Source: GCA-2723085 sp042093455
Lineage (GTDB): Bacteria > Bacteroidota > Bacteroidia > Flavobacteriales_D > Parvicellaceae
Direction: 5' to 3'
DNA: 17,844 nt
NCBI GenBank assembly: GCA_042093455.1
Contig: JBELEU010000022.1
Location: forward strand, 1-17,844
Shown: in pieces, positions 14,629-17,844 of the stretch
How the letters are laid out: the number at the start of each line of letters is the position of its first letter
Position numbering within the stretch: the stretch's first letter is position 1
The notes under the pieces: generated by a model
Told to the model about the DNA's origin: nothing
The model's database searches: none
Seen by the model: only the letters and a program-made list of their open reading frames with translations
Translations under genes and position numbers: made by a program

Positions 14629-16272
14629 TTATTTTTTGACAAATTTAACATAGTTTCTGTTATTATTGGCAGTAACGTAAATTATATAAACTCCAGGGTT
14701 AAATGGCCTAATGTCAAGAATAATTTCTTTGTTAAAACGATTTGTAAAAAGTTTATTTCCTAATAATGAGTATACCTCCAAATAGGATTCATTTAAATTA
14801 TTAGCTATTGTAACATAGCTTGAACTTGGATTTGGGTATAAAGAAAACGGATTATTACTTGAAACAATATTTGAAAGAGAACATGTTGAGGTGTAAGGGT
14901 TTAATTCAACTGGGCCAAGATTAGTCAACGGCAAATTCATTAAACCATTAAAGTTTGGCAGGATTTTACGTGTCCTAAAAGTTGCATTAAAAAGCATTGA
15001 TGTATTTCCGGGAAGAGAATCTTCTTGAGTCATAATTGAGTCTTCAACAACAGGATTAATATAGTCCCAGACTATATCTCCGTTTTGATTTACTTCATAA
15101 AAGTGTCCCTTTACACCTTCATTGATAATGAAATTCCCATTAGGAAGTTGATCTGCACTGGATAAAATTTTACTGTAAAAATATAGATTTGTTGTGTCGT
15201 AATACTCAAACTCAAAATTGTTTGGCAAATAAGCCCCTGAGACATCTTTTAAGAACTCATTGTTCACTGATGTAGGGTGCTCAATTACGTTTACAGATGA
15301 ATAAGGTTTTAAACCTCTATTTTTACCATTGTTAAAAACCATTATTTTACCAGCATCTGGTTTACCATTATCAATCCAATGAGCATCGTGTTGGCCAAAT
15401 AACTTTTTATCTGTTGAATCGCCAGTATTGTATGCTACAGGGTTCCCCCACCTCCATAAAACGTCCCCGCCTTTTCCATAATTACCGCCAATATGCCCTG
15501 ATGATTCTTGATTTGACGTGGAATGATCAATTAAGTATATTTCATTCCAGAAGGGACTACACAGCATTATCAAATTCAATGAATCATTGTAATCAATAGC
15601 ATTTAAATGTTGCCAGTCAGGATCATCTCCATTGCTAGTATAATTTAAGTTAAATAGTGATTCGTTATTTGCTATGTTCCCAAAGTTAGGTTTTGTTGAA
15701 TCATAATCCTGTACCATGTGATCCCAGGTGTGCCATTCCCAAACAATAGAGTCCAATATTGGGTCATATTCAATTACATAATCGACCCAAAGCCCACTCG
15801 TTGCTATAAGGTTTGAGTCACGGCCTTGCTGTATTGCTTCTTCCATGGTTTTTAACTCCCAAATTATCATTAATACATTTCCATTAGGAAGCGGCTCAAA
15901 ATCGTGGTGTTGTCTTATGGTGTCGTTTGATAAATCTAGCGACCAAGCAATTAACTGATCAGGTTGAATTGCCTCAACCCTGCCTCCAGCACCACCGCCA
16001 GTTATGGGAGAGTTATTTCCATAAACACATGATCGTAATAAGTTTCCATTTTCAAGTAGCATTACGCTTCCTCCAGCTTTGTAATTGCTATTCCATGAAA
16101 ACTGAAGATTTCCACAGTTGTCAATAAGGTAAGTGTTGTTGCTATACTTTGGAGCAAATAAAAGAAAGCCATCTTGAACACTATCTTCAATTGTAAATAA
16201 TCCAACCGTTTGTTGAGAGAAGGAAATAGAATACAATGAATTTAAAAAGAAGAAAATTAATAGTTTTTTCAT
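14629..16272 (-). CDS. T9SS-exported arylsulfotransferase-like protein
   Basis: Resembles the arylsulfotransferase (ASST) superfamily, beta-propeller enzymes that move sulfate between phenolic compounds without PAPS. From the ATG at 16272 the protein has 547 residues. It has a signal peptide (MKKLLIFFFLNSLYSISFSQ), then propeller repeats with HHDFEPLPNGNVLMI (His122, His123), DWQHLNAIDYND (His222) and FGQHDAHWI (His295, His298), where family histidines cluster. The last 80 residues are a T9SS type A sorting domain: FSLYPNPSSS, LEVYSLLGNKLF, NPGVYIIYVT and a basic VKFVKK end. It would be secreted or attached to the cell surface. A TTG at 16287 also opens the frame, but it lies in the T-run of the upstream terminator and ATG 16272 gives the better signal peptide. 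Enzymatic activity is inferred; some propellers of this family may only bind ligands. Confidence 0.8.
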   Translation of the reverse strand: MKKLLIFFFLNSLYSISFSQQTVGLFTIEDSVQDGFLLFAPKYSNNTYLIDNCGNLQFSWNSNYKAGGSVMLLENGNLLRSCVYGNNSPITGGGAGGRVEAIQPDQLIAWSLDLSNDTIRQHHDFEPLPNGNVLMIIWELKTMEEAIQQGRDSNLIATSGLWVDYVIEYDPILDSIVWEWHTWDHMVQDYDSTKPNFGNIANNESLFNLNYTSNGDDPDWQHLNAIDYNDSLNLIMLCSPFWNEIYLIDHSTSNQESSGHIGGNYGKGGDVLWRWGNPVAYNTGDSTDKKLFGQHDAHWIDNGKPDAGKIMVFNNGKNRGLKPYSSVNVIEHPTSVNNEFLKDVSGAYLPNNFEFEYYDTTNLYFYSKILSSADQLPNGNFIINEGVKGHFYEVNQNGDIVWDYINPVVEDSIMTQEDSLPGNTSMLFNATFRTRKILPNFNGLMNLPLTNLGPVELNPYTSTCSLSNIVSSNNPFSLYPNPSSSYVTIANNLNESYLEVYSLLGNKLFTNRFNKEIILDIRPFNPGVYIIYVTANNNRNYVKFVKK

Positions 16273-16285
16273 TTTTGATTTTGAC

Positions 16286-16325
16286 AAAAAAAAGACCCAG
16301 ACATCAATGCCTAGGTCTTTTTTTT
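16286..16325 (-). terminator. Terminator after the T9SS Omp28 gene
   Basis: A perfect 12-bp inverted repeat, AAAAAAAAGACC (16286-16297) and GGTCTTTTTTTT (16314-16325), with two further inner pairs after one mismatch. It begins 17 bases after the stop of the Omp28 protein on the minus strand. It works symmetrically on either strand, but only the minus strand carries genes here. It ends 13 bases before the ATG of the sulfotransferase-like gene. Confidence 0.8.
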
Positions 16326-16342
16326 AAATTTATAGAGAAAAC

Positions 16343-17844
16343 TTATTTGGTTAGATTAATTCTAACTGATTTTTGTTTTCCGTTTATAGTTACATATGCT
16401 AAATAAATTCCATTTGGTTGGTTTGATAAATCAACAGTAGTTGAATAATAACCAGCATTAGATTTGTTTGATTCAAGGCTATATACTGTTTCACCAAGAA
16501 TATTTACAACGTTGATGCTAATAGAACCAGCTTCTTCTAACTCAACTAAAAGATTTGAAACTCCATTAGTTGGGTTAGGATACACATTTACATTGAAAGA
16601 TGAAGATGCAATTTCAGCAACACCAACTGCAGTTGATGTAAGGTTTCCTTTAGCGGCATTTAAAATTTCACCAGTAGAACCATTCACTAACATACCAACA
16701 ACATGAACTTTCCCCATGTTGTAGTTAGCATTTCTTGGGAACGTATATGTGTAAGATTTAGAATCTCCGTCACTTAAAGATGAAGGAAGTGATCCTGAGA
16801 CACCATTGATTTCGTTGTCACCTAAAGCGATAGCAACATGATCGTGGTAGTATGGATTAACAGTTTGAGGTCCTCCAGCAAAATCATAATTTGGCATTGA
16901 TCCAACATTAGGCATAGCCATAGGTCCAGATCCACCACCACTGTAATAATTGCCCTGACCAGCACCAACAACACTGTCGGCAAGCAGAATTGCTGCTAAT
17001 CTGTAGTCACCCGAAAGTGATCCAACAAAATCAGCTGAAATATCAACAGAAATAGTATTAGCATCGTAGGTTCCAGTAGCAGATACAGAAGCAGGAGCAA
17101 TGTGAGTTTTTCTTGCATTATACATAGTTGAAAATGCAGAAGGATCACCTTCAATTACACGATCAACACCTCCACCTGGGTAACCACCAGGAATATAATT
17201 ACCTATGTTTCCGTCATAAGACGAAACCGCCATTCCATCACCATTGTGAACTGCGATCCCAATAAAGTCATCAGGATTTGAAAGAGACATTTCTGCCAAC
17301 GCAACTGCACCTCTTGGACACCATCCGCACCATTCTCCGGTTTTCTCTTCTCCAACTACTACTCTTGGAACTACTGAAGAAACTGCAGAAATACTTGTAC
17401 TTAACATATCGTTACTTGCATCTGCATCACCAGCAGCTGAAACGGTAACATCAACATTGTAGGTTTGACCACCTGTAGTGTTTAAAGCTGTAGCATGAGT
17501 GAAATCATAAGTGTCGCCATAGTTCATGTTTACAGCGAATGTTTCAGAGTTTGCACCTGATCCATCATTCCATGAAATATCAATAGATGTTATTGTACTT
17601 GCACTATTACTAGTCACTGTACCAGTAATGCTAGTAGCTCCAGCAGCAACTGTAGGTGCAACAGTGATTGCTGTCATTGCCATATCCACTGCGGCAGGTT
17701 GCGCAACAGAAACGTCATCAATCATAAGACCAGATCCCCAATCGTTGTTATCGTGATAAATCCATACAATATTAACAGTTTGACCAGCATAGCTTGATAT
17801 GTCAAAAGAGGCATTGGTCCAAACATGAGGGCCATTAGAATTAG
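16343..17844 (-). CDS. T9SS-exported Omp28 protein with CGWC motif (N-terminal part outside window)
   Basis: The frame continues past the ATG at 17725 to the window edge, so that ATG is internal; about 499 residues are visible. First comes the end of a jellyroll module (FDISSYAGQTVNIVWIYHD, then MIDDVSV), common in adhesins and surface enzymes. A repeat-like CARDB/Ig-type domain follows (VDMAMTAITVAP to ASNDMLSTSIS). Next is an Omp28-like domain: VVGEEKTGEWCGWCPRGAVA with a thioredoxin-style CGWC, SGDYRLAAILLADSV and NPYYHDHVAIALGD. It ends in a T9SS type A sorting domain (NVYPNPTNGVS, NILGETVYSL, NGIYLAYVTINGK, RINLTK). The protein is therefore expected on the surface or outside the cell. 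It shares the Omp28 core with the lipoprotein at 11427. A strong terminator follows the gene. Confidence 0.85.
   Translation of the reverse strand, partial: NSNGPHVWTNASFDISSYAGQTVNIVWIYHDNNDWGSGLMIDDVSVAQPAAVDMAMTAITVAPTVAAGATSITGTVTSNSASTITSIDISWNDGSGANSETFAVNMNYGDTYDFTHATALNTTGGQTYNVDVTVSAAGDADASNDMLSTSISAVSSVVPRVVVGEEKTGEWCGWCPRGAVALAEMSLSNPDDFIGIAVHNGDGMAVSSYDGNIGNYIPGGYPGGGVDRVIEGDPSAFSTMYNARKTHIAPASVSATGTYDANTISVDISADFVGSLSGDYRLAAILLADSVVGAGQGNYYSGGGSGPMAMPNVGSMPNYDFAGGPQTVNPYYHDHVAIALGDNEINGVSGSLPSSLSDGDSKSYTYTFPRNANYNMGKVHVVGMLVNGSTGEILNAAKGNLTSTAVGVAEIASSSFNVNVYPNPTNGVSNLLVELEEAGSISINVVNILGETVYSLESNKSNAGYYSTTVDLSNQPNGIYLAYVTINGKQKSVRINLTK

Noticed and set aside
16273..16287. Longer N-terminus for the sulfotransferase-like protein from TTG 16287
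   Set aside because: The first codon is TTG and lies in the terminator's A/T arm; ATG 16272 directly precedes a typical KK-hydrophobic signal peptide.
17725..17727. ATG at 17725 as the true start of the T9SS Omp28 protein
   Set aside because: The frame continues upstream to the window edge and encodes a recognisable jellyroll segment, so the gene is cut by the window.
1..17844. CRISPR arrays, tRNA or rRNA genes, insertion sequences or integration scars
   Set aside because: No regularly spaced repeats, cloverleaf sequences, transposase motifs or flanking inverted repeats were seen; the window looks like stable chromosome.

Overview
This AT-rich window looks like chromosomal DNA from a member of the Bacteroidota, most likely a Flavobacteriales-type marine or aquatic bacterium. 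Four things point that way: PorX, a fused LpxC/FabZ enzyme, proteins ending in type IX secretion (T9SS) sorting domains, and promoter boxes of the TAnnTTTG kind with almost no Shine-Dalgarno sequences. I see no mobile elements, RNA genes or CRISPR arrays. Coding density is very high and no gap exceeds about 60 bases.

Left part (1-5345, + strand): the 3' two thirds of cytochrome oxidase subunit I (ctaD), then a small secreted beta-rich protein whose start overlaps ctaD and a hairpin terminator. After these come ruvB, queG (epoxyqueuosine reductase), heme A synthase (ctaA/COX15) and a cysteine-containing small exported protein of unknown function. ctaD and ctaA belong to the same process, because heme A is the cofactor of the oxidase. 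ruvB and queG overlap by one base.

Middle part (5347-11424): porX, the response regulator with a phosphatase-fold output domain that controls T9SS, lies on the minus strand. Divergent from it is an HD-domain phosphohydrolase, followed by the early lipid A genes lpxD, lpxC/fabZ and lpxA, packed with 38, 7 and -1 base spacings.

Right part (11427-17844, minus strand): a tight three-gene operon encodes a periplasmic TlpA-type thioredoxin, a predicted outer-membrane beta-barrel resembling DUF6029, and an Omp28-type lipoprotein. Upstream of it lie a T9SS-exported arylsulfotransferase-like protein and a second, T9SS-exported Omp28 protein that runs off the right edge. All three operon proteins carry a close cysteine pair, and so does the T9SS Omp28 protein (CKPC, C-x4-C, CTNC, CGWC). 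I propose, as inference only, that they form a thiol-disulfide route from the periplasm across the outer membrane to surface proteins. This is the best candidate here for an undescribed system.

Other points of interest are two promoter boxes placed exactly four bases before the ruvB and lpxD start codons (predicted leaderless mRNAs), a terminator lying inside a signal-peptide coding sequence, and a heme A synthase with Asn where the first canonical heme-ligand His is expected.
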